A stretch of DNA of 64,000 nt, from positions 1 through 64,000 of the forward strand of contig DXBX01000026.1 of assembly GCA_019116285.1 (NCBI GenBank). Direction: 5' to 3'. Both the position numbers and the translations under genes were made by a program. This document shows, piece after piece, positions 1 to 8,350 of this stretch (its first letter is position 1; each line of letters starts with the position of its first letter). Below the pieces are notes generated by a model. The model worked only from the letters and a program-made list of their open reading frames with translations, searched no databases and had not been told where the DNA came from. Source of the DNA: Candidatus Bacteroides merdigallinarum (GTDB lineage: Bacteria; Bacteroidota; Bacteroidia; Bacteroidales; Bacteroidaceae).

Positions 1-42
1 AAAATTTTCAAGACTACTCTTGCTCATTTTAAAAAGAGTGAT

Positions 43-50
43 TATCTTTG
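43..50 (+). promoter_or_regulatory. Putative Bacteroides-type -7 box for the Abi gene
   Basis: TATCTTTG matches the Bacteroides primary-sigma -7 consensus TAnnTTTG. A weak -33-like TTG lies about 20 nt upstream (20-22). Transcription would start near position 57, giving a leader of about 55 nt to the ATG at 112. Motif match only. Confidence 0.5.
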
Positions 51-111
51 TCGCAACAAATCCCGCCCGCTTCCCGTAAGATCAGCGTACCCAGCGGGAC
101 ATTTTTATTTT

Positions 112-1023
112 ATGGGAGCAAGATACACACATCAAGCCATAACGACAGAGCAGCAAATCGAAATTCTTAAGCAGAGAGGTTTGCTTATCGATGATGTCCA
201 ATTAGCAAAAGAAACCTTTGACATCATTAGCTATTTTCGCCTTGCCAGTTATTGGAGACACTTGGAGAAAGACCATGCTACACACCTATTTAAAGAGGGT
301 AGCCGTTTTGCAGATGTTGTTAAACTTTATTCTTTTGATAAACAACTTCGGGCTTTACTATTTGCAGCAATTCAAACCATTGAAATTTCCGTCCGTACTA
401 AAATAATCAAACATTTCGCCCATGATTTCGGCGCATTCTGGTTTATGGATGAGCAATATGCTACAAATAAAACCCGTTTCACGGCAAACCTGGCTGTTAT
501 TCGTAAAGAGGTTTCCCGTTCCCATGACGATTTCATCGTTGAGCATTTTCGTAAATATAGCGAACCTGATCTTCCACCTGTATGGAAAACCCTAGAAGTC
601 GTTTCTATGGGTACGCTTTCCAAACTTTATTCCAACTTTTCAGATGCCGCAGCTAAACACGCTGTAGCAAGAGAGTTTGGATTAAATCATCACAAGTTTT
701 TGAGAAGTTGGTTGGAATGTCTTGCTGTGCTTCGTAACTGTTGCGCTCATCATTCAAGGCTTCTAAACCGAGTTTTCCCTATTAAACCTAAAATGCCAAA
801 GCGTATGCCCAATGCGTGGATAACAGACTTTTCTTTTCAGGAACAGACCCTATATCCGCAACTTTGCTATATGGTGTATTGGCTTAACTCTATTTCTCTT
901 GACAATACTTTTGTTCACGATTTCAAACGGCTTTTAGAGGAATATCCTGTGGTTCAACCACGCTTGTTAGGTTTTTCTTCTAATTGGGAACAGGAGCCTT
1001 TGTGGAAGCAGATTTACAATTGA
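112..1023 (+). CDS. Abi family protein (Abi_2 / AbiD-AbiF type, HEPN-like)
   Basis: 303 aa. The N-terminal motif YFRLASYW (about residues 41-48) and the C-terminal block RNCCAHHSRLLNR (208-220) are hallmarks of the Abi_2 family. The R-x4-H arrangement (R208, H213) fits the catalytic motif of HEPN ribonucleases, so an RNA-cleaving abortive-infection or toxin role is a reasonable inference. No antitoxin-like partner is adjacent; it stands alone at the window edge, and its true left-hand neighbour is not visible. Its base composition is clearly more AT-rich than the housekeeping genes to its right, which suggests horizontal acquisition. Family assignment is firm; the defence role in this organism is inferred. 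Confidence 0.88.
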   Translation: MGARYTHQAITTEQQIEILKQRGLLIDDVQLAKETFDIISYFRLASYWRHLEKDHATHLFKEGSRFADVVKLYSFDKQLRALLFAAIQTIEISVRTKIIKHFAHDFGAFWFMDEQYATNKTRFTANLAVIRKEVSRSHDDFIVEHFRKYSEPDLPPVWKTLEVVSMGTLSKLYSNFSDAAAKHAVAREFGLNHHKFLRSWLECLAVLRNCCAHHSRLLNRVFPIKPKMPKRMPNAWITDFSFQEQTLYPQLCYMVYWLNSISLDNTFVHDFKRLLEEYPVVQPRLLGFSSNWEQEPLWKQIYN

Positions 1024-1119
1024 TAACAAAGATATCCTGAGAAATCGACATTAACCTCTCTAAACAAGGTCTGGAGCGAAAAATCGAGAGCATAATACAA
1101 CTCATTGGAAAATAGCGTG

Positions 1120-1227
1120 ATGAAATATGTTTTATATGCAATCATAGGATGGTTGGCCCTATGTGCTTGCCAGCCGAAACCGGCAGACACGGTGAAAGCC
1201 TATATATTCACCGATATTATTCGGTGA
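1120..1227 (+). CDS. Possible 35-aa lipoprotein leader or gene remnant
   Basis: Too short for the ORF track. ATG at 1120 opens a 35-codon frame beginning MKYVLYAIIGWLALCACQPK, which looks like a lipoprotein signal peptide with a cysteine after a hydrophobic core. The frame ends after only 18 residues past that cysteine, at a TGA that sits inside the right arm of the TTCACCGA/TCGGTGAA dyad. It may be a decayed lipoprotein gene, a small lipopeptide, or chance. It lies just upstream of the M23 peptidase and ends before that gene's putative promoter. Confidence 0.3.
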   Translation: MKYVLYAIIGWLALCACQPKPADTVKAYIFTDIIR

Positions 1228-1250
1228 AAAGATTGTTTATTCACCGAATG
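1207..1250. repeat. TTCACCGA inverted repeat plus a third half-copy
   Basis: TTCACCGA (1207-1214) and TCGGTGAA (1221-1228) form a perfect 8-bp dyad with a 6-nt loop. A third TTCACCGAA copy lies at 1240-1248, just upstream of the -7 box of the M23 gene. It could be a terminator for the short upstream frame or an operator for the peptidase promoter. No T-tract follows it, so the role is open. Confidence 0.5.
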
Positions 1251-1255
1251 CTATC

Positions 1256-1263
1256 TAATTTTG
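1256..1263 (+). promoter_or_regulatory. Putative -7 box for the M23 peptidase gene
   Basis: TAATTTTG matches TAnnTTTG, with an ATTG about 20 nt upstream (1232-1235). Transcription would begin near 1270, which argues for the ATG at 1282 rather than the TTG at 1261 used by the ORF track. Confidence 0.55.
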
Positions 1264-1281
1264 TACCAAACTGAATGTGCT

Positions 1282-1809
1282 ATGCGATATATCCACGGCT
1301 ACAAAAAGACCAAAAAGCTAGGAATCATCCTGCTGGCAATCATTGTAATACCCTTGCTAATCCCGCAAAGTCTGGAGATGCCGGTGCAGGGGGCGACAAA
1401 CGCGGACTTTAATCTGCAAACATTCTGGTATCATCCTTGGGGAAGCTCCATCGTGCACAAAGGGGTGGACATCTTTGCCAAACGGGGAACAAGCATACAT
1501 GCTGCCACCAGGGGCATTGTCCTGTTTACGGGAAGTCTTGGGAAAGGCGGAAACATAGTGTTGGTGTTGGGGCCGAAATGGCGGCTTCATTATTACGCAC
1601 ATCTGGACGAAGTACGCACCTCGGCATTTTCCTTGGTAGGGAACGATACCGAAATAGGCACGGTAGGCAATACGGGAAATGCCGCCACAACACCGGCGCA
1701 TCTGCATTATGCAATCGGAACGTTTATTCCTTATCCTTGGCGGATAGATTCATCTCCCTTAGGCTGGCAGAAGATGTTCTATCTAAATCCCATACAATAT
1801 TTGAAATGA
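1282..1809 (+). CDS. M23 family metallopeptidase (LytM-type)
   Basis: 175 aa from the ATG at 1282. The track's TTG start at 1261 overlaps the putative promoter and is rejected. A hydrophobic N-terminal segment (about residues 13-28) is a signal peptide or membrane anchor. The LytM/peptidase_M23 zinc motifs are visible: HKGVD (H59, D63), YYAHLD (H107) and AHLHY (H140, H142). It should cleave peptidoglycan peptide cross-links in the periplasm. It is a minimal version with almost nothing besides the catalytic domain. Stand-alone gene, convergent with the MATE exporter. Confidence 0.9.
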   Translation: MRYIHGYKKTKKLGIILLAIIVIPLLIPQSLEMPVQGATNADFNLQTFWYHPWGSSIVHKGVDIFAKRGTSIHAATRGIVLFTGSLGKGGNIVLVLGPKWRLHYYAHLDEVRTSAFSLVGNDTEIGTVGNTGNAATTPAHLHYAIGTFIPYPWRIDSSPLGWQKMFYLNPIQYLK

Positions 1810-1815
1810 GAAGGA

Positions 1816-1840
1816 CGTGTGTGTCATACTGGCACACACG
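1816..1840. terminator. Possible hairpin between convergent M23 and MATE genes
   Basis: CGTGTGTG (1816-1823) pairs with CACACACG (1833-1840) around a 9-nt loop. It lies immediately after the M23 stop and before the MATE stop. There is no T-tract on either strand, so termination is only inferred from position. Confidence 0.35.
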
Positions 1841-1847
1841 CCGTCCA

Positions 1848-3179
1848 TCACCGCCTGCCTGCCCTCCGCCGCATATACCAGAAGCATATCACCAACGAAG
1901 CCAGCGTGGCGAGCGGCGAGGCGAATCCCATCCAGAAGAGGGACGTCGGGTCTATCAGGCTGAACAGCCACGACAGGGGAATACGGAAGAGGAAGGTCGC
2001 TATCAGGCTATGTATCATGGGAAACAGCGAATTGCCCTGTCCGCTAAAGTAGGAGTTGATGCAGAAGACGAAGCTGACCATGATGCAGTCGATGCTATAG
2101 CCGTGCAGATAGCCCGAGCCCATCTTGATGACGGCTTCCTCGTTCGTGAAGATGCCGGTCAGCGTGTCCGGCAGGAACTGAGCATAGATACAGAAGCTGA
2201 TGCCGAACACCAGGGCCATGCCGATACCCGACCACAGGCAACGGTTCATGCGCTCGGTCAGGCCTGCCCCATAGTTCTGCGCCGTCATGGCAGCAATGGC
2301 AGAGGACATAGCCGCCGGCGGCAACATGGCAAAGATGATGATCTTCTCCACCACGCCCAGTCCGGCCGAGGCAATGACCCCCATCCCGTTGACAATGACC
2401 GTAATGATCAGGAAAGAGATGTTGATCAGCGCATCCTGCAAGGCAATGGGAGCGCCCAAGGTCAAGACCCGCTTGGACAGCCGTCCGTCCAGCCGGATAT
2501 CCCGGCGCGTGAACTCGAAGCGGAAGCCTCGGCGATGCAGATACCACAAGGCTGTCAGGAAGCTGATGCCTTGCGAGGCTACCGTGGCGATGGCCGCTCC
2601 CATGGCCCGCAGATGGAAGCCGCCCACCAGCAGGAAGTCCAGCAAGATATTGATGACGCAAGCCAACGCCACGAAGTAGAGCGGCGTACGCGAATCGCCC
2701 AAGCCGCGCAGGATGCCGCACACAACATTGTAGCCGATGATGAACGGGATGCCCAGCGAACAGATGAGCAGGTAATGCTCCGTGTCGCGCAGGGCCTCGA
2801 CGGGCGTATGCATTAACAAGGCAATCGGATTGTGCAAGATTGTCATGAGCAATGTCAGACATACGCCCACGATGCCGAACAGCCAGACGGACGAGCCGAT
2901 GATGGAGGCCAGCTCGCGATAGTTGCGCGCCCCGGTGGCAATGCCTATCAGCACGGTGATGCCCGTGGTCAGTCCCAGGATGATGCCCGTGACCGTCTGC
3001 ATCACCTGGCTGCCGATGGCTACGCCCGCCACACTGGCCGCATCGTCAAACTGCCCCACCACAAACAGGTCGGCACCGCCATACAAGGCCTGCAAGATAT
3101 TGGCCAGCAGATAGGGCATGGCAAACTGAAGCAACACGCGGGGCACACTGCCCTGCGTCAAATCAAGTTCTTTCTGCAT
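1848..3179 (-). CDS. MATE family efflux transporter
   Basis: 443 aa, the usual MATE length, with about 12 hydrophobic segments. The N-terminal part, including QFAMPYLLANILQALYGGAD and repeated half-transporter patterning (RLGxPIALQ-like at the start of the second half), is typical of the DinF/NorM-like MATE proteins common in Bacteroides. It probably exports cationic drugs or metabolites across the inner membrane using an ion gradient; the substrate is not predictable. Starts at the ATG ending at 3179, divergent from the TPR gene. Confidence 0.9.
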   Translation of the reverse strand: MQKELDLTQGSVPRVLLQFAMPYLLANILQALYGGADLFVVGQFDDAASVAGVAIGSQVMQTVTGIILGLTTGITVLIGIATGARNYRELASIIGSSVWLFGIVGVCLTLLMTILHNPIALLMHTPVEALRDTEHYLLICSLGIPFIIGYNVVCGILRGLGDSRTPLYFVALACVINILLDFLLVGGFHLRAMGAAIATVASQGISFLTALWYLHRRGFRFEFTRRDIRLDGRLSKRVLTLGAPIALQDALINISFLIITVIVNGMGVIASAGLGVVEKIIIFAMLPPAAMSSAIAAMTAQNYGAGLTERMNRCLWSGIGMALVFGISFCIYAQFLPDTLTGIFTNEEAVIKMGSGYLHGYSIDCIMVSFVFCINSYFSGQGNSLFPMIHSLIATFLFRIPLSWLFSLIDPTSLFWMGFASPLATLASLVICFWYMRRRAGRR

Positions 3180-3415
3180 ACGTCTTATACCTATTATATA
3201 TATTATACAAAATTGCCGGACAAGCTGATTGGTTTTACCCAGTCATCTTATCCGGCACTTATCTTCGGCCCTCCGATGAGGATTACAAAACGCTATCCCA
3301 TATTTTGCGGGTGCAAAGGTGGGACAAAGGTTTGAGGTATGCAAGTTTTTTCGCCGGGAAATACAGAGACTTATTTTTTTCAGCATTAGCCGAAGCACTT
3401 CCGATTTCTTTTTCC

Positions 3416-3423
3416 TATTTTTG
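3416..3423 (+). promoter_or_regulatory. Putative -7 box for the TPR gene
   Basis: TATTTTTG fits TAnnTTTG, 28 nt upstream of the ATG at 3452. The -33 region is poorly defined. Confidence 0.5.
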
Positions 3424-3451
3424 TAGCCGTTAAGCATTAGAAAAAACCTCT

Positions 3452-4885
3452 ATGATAAACAAAAACCTGCTATCGGGACGAGACAGAGAATTGGCGGAAC
3501 TGGCCGAACAATACGAGAGAGCCAAGGCCGAGAACCGCAGCATTTACATGGATGCGGAGGATATAGCCGACGTGGCCGACTGGTATAGCATCCGGCAATA
3601 CCCCAATCAGGCCATGGAAATAGTGGAGTATGGCCTGAAGCTACATCCGGGCAGCACTGCCTTGCTGGTCGAGCAAGCCTACTTATACCTGGACGACTAC
3701 GACACCGTCTCCGCGCAAAACATCGTGGACGGCCTGAGCGACCGGATACCGGAAGTCAAAATCCTGCAAGCACAGATATACATCATCCTGGGCAAGGAGA
3801 AGGAAGCCAAACAGTTGCTCGGCACCCTCGTGCGCAACGGAGAAGCCCCGAGCCTGGAACTGATGACAAACGTGGCCTATATGTACATCAATGCCCGCCT
3901 GCCCGAAGAGGCATTGAAATGGCTGGAAACCGGCATCGGACGTTATGAAGATGACGAGGCTTTCTTGGGCGTACTGGCCGATTCACTCTACGGCGTAGGC
4001 CGAGGAGACGAAGCCATGGAACGCTACAACAAGCTGATAGACATGAATCCCTATTCGGCTCCCTACTGGTACGGCCTGGCGCGCTGTTACTTCGACAAGC
4101 AGATGTACGACAAAACCATCGAGGCCTGTGACTATGCCATCGTGTCGGATGAAGAATTTGCGGACGCCTGCATCATGAAAGGCCACGCCTACTTCTACCT
4201 GCACAATGATGAGAAGGCATTGGAATGCTTCCGGGAGGCTGCCAGGCTGGGCGCGGTGTCCGACAGTTTCGTCGATACATTCATCGGCTTGGGGTACATC
4301 GCCGAGGCGGCGTGGGAAGAAGCCTACCAGCACCTGCAAAACGCCTTGGACCATTACGACTACGAAGAAGGGGATGCCATCATCACCCTCTCCATGCTTT
4401 ATGCCAATACGGCCTTCTGCCTGCGCAAGATGGGACAGAAACGGAAGTCCAACCAATACTGGAAGAAAGCGCACGAAGAAGACCCCGAAGACGTGGAGGC
4501 CTACCTGCTGGAAGGGAAAATGTACTTTCAGGAAAAGAACTACGACAAGTGCGAGCAATGCTGGGAAAGGGCCCTGCACTATTCTCCCACCGCCCTCACC
4601 TGGTATGAAATCGGCATAGCCTGCCTGGAGAATGGCGGACTGAAACAAGGACGGAAAGCTTTCGAGAATGCCAGACAGTTAGATCCGAACTTCTATGGCA
4701 TCAACGAAAAGCTGGCCACCATATGTCTCCTGCAGAAAGACAAGGAGGGTTTCATGAAATACAATGAGCTCTGCCAGCATCCCATCACCCTGGAAGACCT
4801 CCAACGGGTGCAGAAAATGTTGGAGGACGAAAAAGAGGAGAACTTGCTGCGTGCCATGAACAATATCCTGAGAACCCTGCAATAA
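3452..4885 (+). CDS. Tetratricopeptide-repeat protein
   Basis: 477 aa with no signal peptide, made almost entirely of helical pairs with TPR spacing, for example PYWYGLARCYFDKQMYDKTI and AYLLEGKMYFQEKNYDKCEQ. Residues such as W/L at position 4, G at 8, Y at 11 and A/P at 32 recur at roughly 34-residue intervals through the protein. It is probably a cytoplasmic scaffold for protein-protein contacts. No enzymatic domain is visible. It is a single-gene unit with its own promoter and a strong terminator downstream. The partner and process are unknown. Confidence 0.85.
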   Translation: MINKNLLSGRDRELAELAEQYERAKAENRSIYMDAEDIADVADWYSIRQYPNQAMEIVEYGLKLHPGSTALLVEQAYLYLDDYDTVSAQNIVDGLSDRIPEVKILQAQIYIILGKEKEAKQLLGTLVRNGEAPSLELMTNVAYMYINARLPEEALKWLETGIGRYEDDEAFLGVLADSLYGVGRGDEAMERYNKLIDMNPYSAPYWYGLARCYFDKQMYDKTIEACDYAIVSDEEFADACIMKGHAYFYLHNDEKALECFREAARLGAVSDSFVDTFIGLGYIAEAAWEEAYQHLQNALDHYDYEEGDAIITLSMLYANTAFCLRKMGQKRKSNQYWKKAHEEDPEDVEAYLLEGKMYFQEKNYDKCEQCWERALHYSPTALTWYEIGIACLENGGLKQGRKAFENARQLDPNFYGINEKLATICLLQKDKEGFMKYNELCQHPITLEDLQRVQKMLEDEKEENLLRAMNNILRTLQ

Positions 4886-4910
4886 GGTATTCATTCCCCC
4901 GGGAAATGAC

Positions 4911-4961
4911 GGAGCGGATGAAAAAGTGGGTGTTGCCCTGCTTTTTCATCCGCTCCTTTTT
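4911..4961 (+). terminator. Strong intrinsic terminator after the TPR gene
   Basis: GGAGCGGATGAAAAAG (4911-4926) pairs perfectly with CTTTTTCATCCGCTCC (4941-4956), followed by TTTTT (4957-4961). This is a 16-bp stem with a 14-nt loop. The lower arms also place A/T runs so that it may work for glmM on the opposite strand. Confidence 0.9.
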
Positions 4962-4979
4962 CTATAAATGGACAGCCCC

Positions 4980-6368
4980 TTAACGAGCCAAATCCTCTAT
5001 CACTTTCATCACCTGGCGGCCAATCTCTTCTGCCTGCTCCTGGGTGGATGCCTCGCTATACACGCGGATGATGGGTTCCGTATTGCTCTTGCGCAGGTGT
5101 ACCCACTTGTCGGGGAAGTCAATCTTCACGCCGTCGATGTCCGTTATCTGCTCCTTCTTATAAAGCTCTTTCACCTTGGCCAGGATGGCATCCACATCGG
5201 TGTCGGGCGTCAGGTCCACCCGGTTCTTGGCCATGAAGTAGGCGGGGTAGGTGGCACGCAGCTCGCTCACCTTCTTTCCTTCGTGTGCCAGGTGGCTCAA
5301 GAAGAGGGCAATGCCCACCAGTGCGTCGCGTCCATAGTGGCTGGCCGGATAGATGACACCGCCGTTGCCTTCGCCGCCGATGACGGCACCCACTTCCTTC
5401 ATCTTGGTCGTCACGTTCACCTCGCCCACGGCAGAAGCGTAGTAAGACTGACCATAACGGGCCGTCACATCCCGCAGGGCACGGGTCGAGCTGAGGTTGG
5501 ATACCGTGGTGCCGGGCGTATGCTTCAGCACATAGTCGGCCACGCTGACCAACGTATATTCCTCGCCATACATGCGGCCGTCCTCGCAGATGATGGCCAG
5601 ACGGTCCACGTCGGGGTCTACCACAAAGGCCACATCGTTGCCGCCCTTCGCCATCAGGCCCATGATGTCGCTCAGGTTACGCTCCAGGGGTTCGGGATTG
5701 TGCTGGAAGTTGCCGGTAGGCTCGCAGTAGAGTTGTTCCACGTGCTGCACGCCCAACTGCTTCAGCAGCTCGGGCAGGATGATGCCTCCCACCGAGTTGA
5801 CACAGTCGATGGCCACGTGGAAGTCGGCCTTGCGGATAGCCTCCACATCCACCAGGTCCAGTGCTAGGACACTGTCTATGTGCTTTTGATTATACGACAA
5901 GTCTTTGCGGTACGTGCCCAGGCGGTCTACCTCGGCATACTCGAAGGCTTCGGCCTCGGCGATGCGCAACACTTCGTTGCCCTCCTCCTTGTTGAGGAAC
6001 TCGCCCTTCTCGTTCAGCAGCTTCAGGGCGTTCCATTGTTTGGGATTGTGCGAGGCGGTCAGGATGATACCTCCGCTGGCACCTTCCATGGTCACGGCCA
6101 GCTCGGTGGTGGGAGTCGAAGCCAGGTCGATGTCTACCACATCCCAGCCCATGCCCATCAGGGTGCCGACCACCACGTTCTTCACCATTTCGCCGGAGAG
6201 GCGGGCATCGCGCCCCACTACGATTTTATTACTCTTTACCGTGCAAGTCTTGCGGATCAGGGTTGCGTAGGCAGACGTGAATTTCACGATATCCAGCGGG
6301 TTCAATCCCTCGCCGGCCTTTCCGCCGATGGTGCCGCGGATGCCTGAAATGGATTTGATTAGTGTCAT
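4980..6368 (-). CDS. glmM: Phosphoglucosamine mutase-type phosphohexomutase
   Basis: 462 aa alpha-D-phosphohexomutase. The phosphoserine loop TASHNP (S106), the magnesium loop DPDVDR (D251, D253, D255), the sugar-binding GEGNGG and the phosphate-binding RKSNTEP near the C-terminus are all present in the normal order. In Bacteroidales this family is annotated as phosphoglucosamine mutase, converting glucosamine-6-P to glucosamine-1-P for UDP-GlcNAc synthesis; phosphomannomutase activity cannot be excluded from sequence. Last gene of a leftward group (DHH phosphoesterase, DUF4827, glmM), 28 nt after the DUF4827 stop. Confidence 0.9.
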   Translation of the reverse strand: MTLIKSISGIRGTIGGKAGEGLNPLDIVKFTSAYATLIRKTCTVKSNKIVVGRDARLSGEMVKNVVVGTLMGMGWDVVDIDLASTPTTELAVTMEGASGGIILTASHNPKQWNALKLLNEKGEFLNKEEGNEVLRIAEAEAFEYAEVDRLGTYRKDLSYNQKHIDSVLALDLVDVEAIRKADFHVAIDCVNSVGGIILPELLKQLGVQHVEQLYCEPTGNFQHNPEPLERNLSDIMGLMAKGGNDVAFVVDPDVDRLAIICEDGRMYGEEYTLVSVADYVLKHTPGTTVSNLSSTRALRDVTARYGQSYYASAVGEVNVTTKMKEVGAVIGGEGNGGVIYPASHYGRDALVGIALFLSHLAHEGKKVSELRATYPAYFMAKNRVDLTPDTDVDAILAKVKELYKKEQITDIDGVKIDFPDKWVHLRKSNTEPIIRVYSEASTQEQAEEIGRQVMKVIEDLAR

Positions 6369-6396
6369 ATGCTTTTGTTTTTAAAGGATTGGCAAA

Positions 6397-6993
6397 TCAA
6401 TAAATCTGATAACGGATGTCATAATAATAGGGGACTACCGCGCTCATGGCCGTGCTGCTGCCCATGTCCGAGGGAATGATCAGCTTCACATGCGCCCGGT
6501 TGCAGATATAATCCCAAGGCACCAGCCAGCCGGCGGGTACAGCCGTGCTGCCGAAGATATAGGAATAATAGCTCTCTCCCATGAAGATGCCCGCAATGGA
6601 AGAGGAAGACTCCGTATAGCGGAAACTGTCCACGATGGTGGGCACTCCCAGGTTGGAATACGTCAGGTAGTTGTCCAGGATGTTATATTCGGTGAAACGG
6701 ACGATGATCTCGTCGTTGTTCTTCACCGTGTCTCCCTCGATGCCCCGGTCCACAATCTGCATGTAGACGCCGCTGGCCAGTTGCACGAACTCATTGCGGC
6801 TGACATCCGTGACGGAGTCCTGCGCATAGAATTCGCTCTGCGAGATCACCACGATATTACTGTCCCTGAGGAAGGCACCGATGGCATCATCTTCTCTTTC
6901 TTTCATCTCGGCATAGGTCATGGTGTCATCACACGCCTGGAAGCCCATACAGAGTGCCATCACTGCCAAAAAGAATAAGGTAAGTTTCTTCAT
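6397..6993 (-). CDS. DUF4827 family lipoprotein
   Basis: 198 aa starting at MKKLTLFFLA (ATG at 6993); the track's 9-residue upstream extension is not needed. A lipoprotein signal ends at C21 (GFQAC). The rest matches the Bacteroidales DUF4827 family as I know it, which resembles FKBP-type folds, but no catalytic function is established. The position between the DHH phosphoesterase and glmM is, from memory, a conserved neighbourhood in Bacteroides. Probably periplasmic or outer-membrane anchored. Confidence 0.8.
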   Translation of the reverse strand: MKKLTLFFLAVMALCMGFQACDDTMTYAEMKEREDDAIGAFLRDSNIVVISQSEFYAQDSVTDVSRNEFVQLASGVYMQIVDRGIEGDTVKNNDEIIVRFTEYNILDNYLTYSNLGVPTIVDSFRYTESSSSIAGIFMGESYYSYIFGSTAVPAGWLVPWDYICNRAHVKLIIPSDMGSSTAMSAVVPYYYDIRYQIY

Positions 6994-7017
6994 TATCTGT
7001 CTATCTGAATTATGCGA

Positions 7018-7025
7018 CAAAAGTA
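7018..7025 (-). promoter_or_regulatory. Putative -7 box upstream of DUF4827-glmM
   Basis: CAAAAGTA on the + strand is TACTTTTG on the minus strand, fitting TAnnTTTG, 25 nt upstream of the DUF4827 ATG. It would allow DUF4827 and glmM to be transcribed separately from the DHH gene. Confidence 0.45.
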
Positions 7026-7095
7026 TCTGATTTCGGGGAAACGCAGAAGGATACGCCGCTAATGTTCGTATCTTTTAACCTTTCCCGACGGGGTT

Positions 7096-8136
7096 TTAGG
7101 ATTTGGCCTCGATAAGCATTGGCTTATACTCCGCCAAGGCCGCCTCGAAGAGCTCCCGGGCCTCCTCCAGGGTGCCGTAGAACTCGCCGCCCGAGGCATT
7201 GAGATGCCCGCCCCCGTTGAAGAACTCGGCTGCCAGCCGGTTGCAGGGGAAGTCGCCCACCGAGCGGAGCGAGATCTTGATCATCGGCTTCTCCGTGTCC
7301 TCGCGCAGGAAGCAGGACAGCACCACGTTCTTGATGCTCAGCGGGATGTTGACAAAGCCCTCGCTGTCGCCCCGGATATAGTTGAAGCGGCGCTGCTCCT
7401 TCTTGGTCAGCGTGATGAGCGCGGCGCGGCAGTCCGTGTAGACGCGCATCTGGCTGAGGACATAGCCCATCAGGCGCAGGCGGCTCTCGGAATAGGTGTT
7501 GAACACCTTGCGGTAGATCGCGTCCTTGTCAATGCCCTTGGTCAGCAGCTCGCTGATGATGAAATAGATTTCGCGGTTGTTGGAGTTGTAGGTGAAGCCG
7601 CCCGTGTCCGTCATCATGCCCGTGTAGATGCATTCGGCCCCCTCCTTGGTGATTTCGTTGAAGTAGCCCATGCGGCAGATGAGGCGGAACACCAGCTCGG
7701 ACGTGGAGGAGATCTCCGGGTGCGAGATGATGATCTCCGCAAACTGTTCCGGGTCCAAGTGATGGTCCACGAGAATCTTGCGGGCCGGCGAGGCCAGCAC
7801 GGCGTCGCCCATCGCGTCGATGCGGTGGATGGCGTTGAAGTCCAGGCAACAGATCACGTCGGCCTCGGCAATGAGCCGGTCGGCAAAATCCTTGTACTTG
7901 TCATACTGCAGGATATCCTTGCTGCCCGGCATCCACTTCAGGAAGTCGGGGAAGGCATTGGGCACGATGACCGTGGCCGTCTTGTCCTGCGAACAGAGGA
8001 AGTGCCACAGCCCCAGCGAGGAGCCGATGGCATCGCCGTCGGGCGAGATGTGGGACACGATGACGAACTTCTCGCCACGCTCCACCCACTTGGCAAAGTG
8101 GTCTATGTCAGCTTGTTTGATAATCTTGCTCAGCAT
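7096..8136 (-). CDS. DHH-family phosphoesterase (NrnA/bifunctional oligoribonuclease-pAp phosphatase type)
   Basis: 346 aa from MLSKIIKQAD at 8136. The track's 111-residue extension runs over the promoter and a terminator and is rejected. DHH motifs: SHISPDGD (D33, D35), CLDF (D99) and VDHH (D124-H126); the C-terminal DHHA1 domain carries GGGHLNASGG. Such proteins cut 2-5 nt RNAs to mononucleotides or dephosphorylate pAp, or hydrolyse cyclic dinucleotide products. Cytoplasmic. The first gene of the leftward group with DUF4827 and glmM. The precise substrate is not determinable here. Confidence 0.88.
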   Translation of the reverse strand: MLSKIIKQADIDHFAKWVERGEKFVIVSHISPDGDAIGSSLGLWHFLCSQDKTATVIVPNAFPDFLKWMPGSKDILQYDKYKDFADRLIAEADVICCLDFNAIHRIDAMGDAVLASPARKILVDHHLDPEQFAEIIISHPEISSTSELVFRLICRMGYFNEITKEGAECIYTGMMTDTGGFTYNSNNREIYFIISELLTKGIDKDAIYRKVFNTYSESRLRLMGYVLSQMRVYTDCRAALITLTKKEQRRFNYIRGDSEGFVNIPLSIKNVVLSCFLREDTEKPMIKISLRSVGDFPCNRLAAEFFNGGGHLNASGGEFYGTLEEARELFEAALAEYKPMLIEAKS

Positions 8137-8163
8137 TACGGATGTCTTTTTGGAATGAGGAGG

Positions 8164-8171
8164 CAAAAATA
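8164..8171 (-). promoter_or_regulatory. Putative -7 box for the DHH phosphoesterase gene
   Basis: CAAAAATA reads TATTTTTG on the minus strand, 28 nt before the ATG at 8136. No clear -33 box. Confidence 0.5.
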
Positions 8172-8214
8172 CAAAAAGTTTGGGACATAAGCGACGCTCC
8201 CCTCCGCTTTCTGC

Positions 8215-8248
8215 AAAAGAATGGGGCTGCCCGTCCTCGGACAGCCCC
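8215..8248 (-). terminator. Terminator downstream of the fimbrial tip-like gene
   Basis: GGGGCTG (8223-8229) pairs with CAGCCCC (8242-8248), extended by CCG/CGG around TCCT. On the minus strand the stem is followed by ATTCTTTT. It lies about 100 nt past the stop of the leftward fimbrial gene and before the DHH promoter. Confidence 0.6.
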
Positions 8249-8350
8249 GCAAACAAAACAAACAAACGGTATCTTGCATTGCTGCAAGAGTGCAACCCCG
8301 CCTCGCATAGGCGGAGGTGCGGTGGCGCCTCACGGCGGCACAAGGTTTTA

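Noticed and set aside
1437-2816. 459-aa + strand ORF in the track
   Set aside because: Antisense shadow of the MATE gene; composition is charged and repetitive with no family resemblance.
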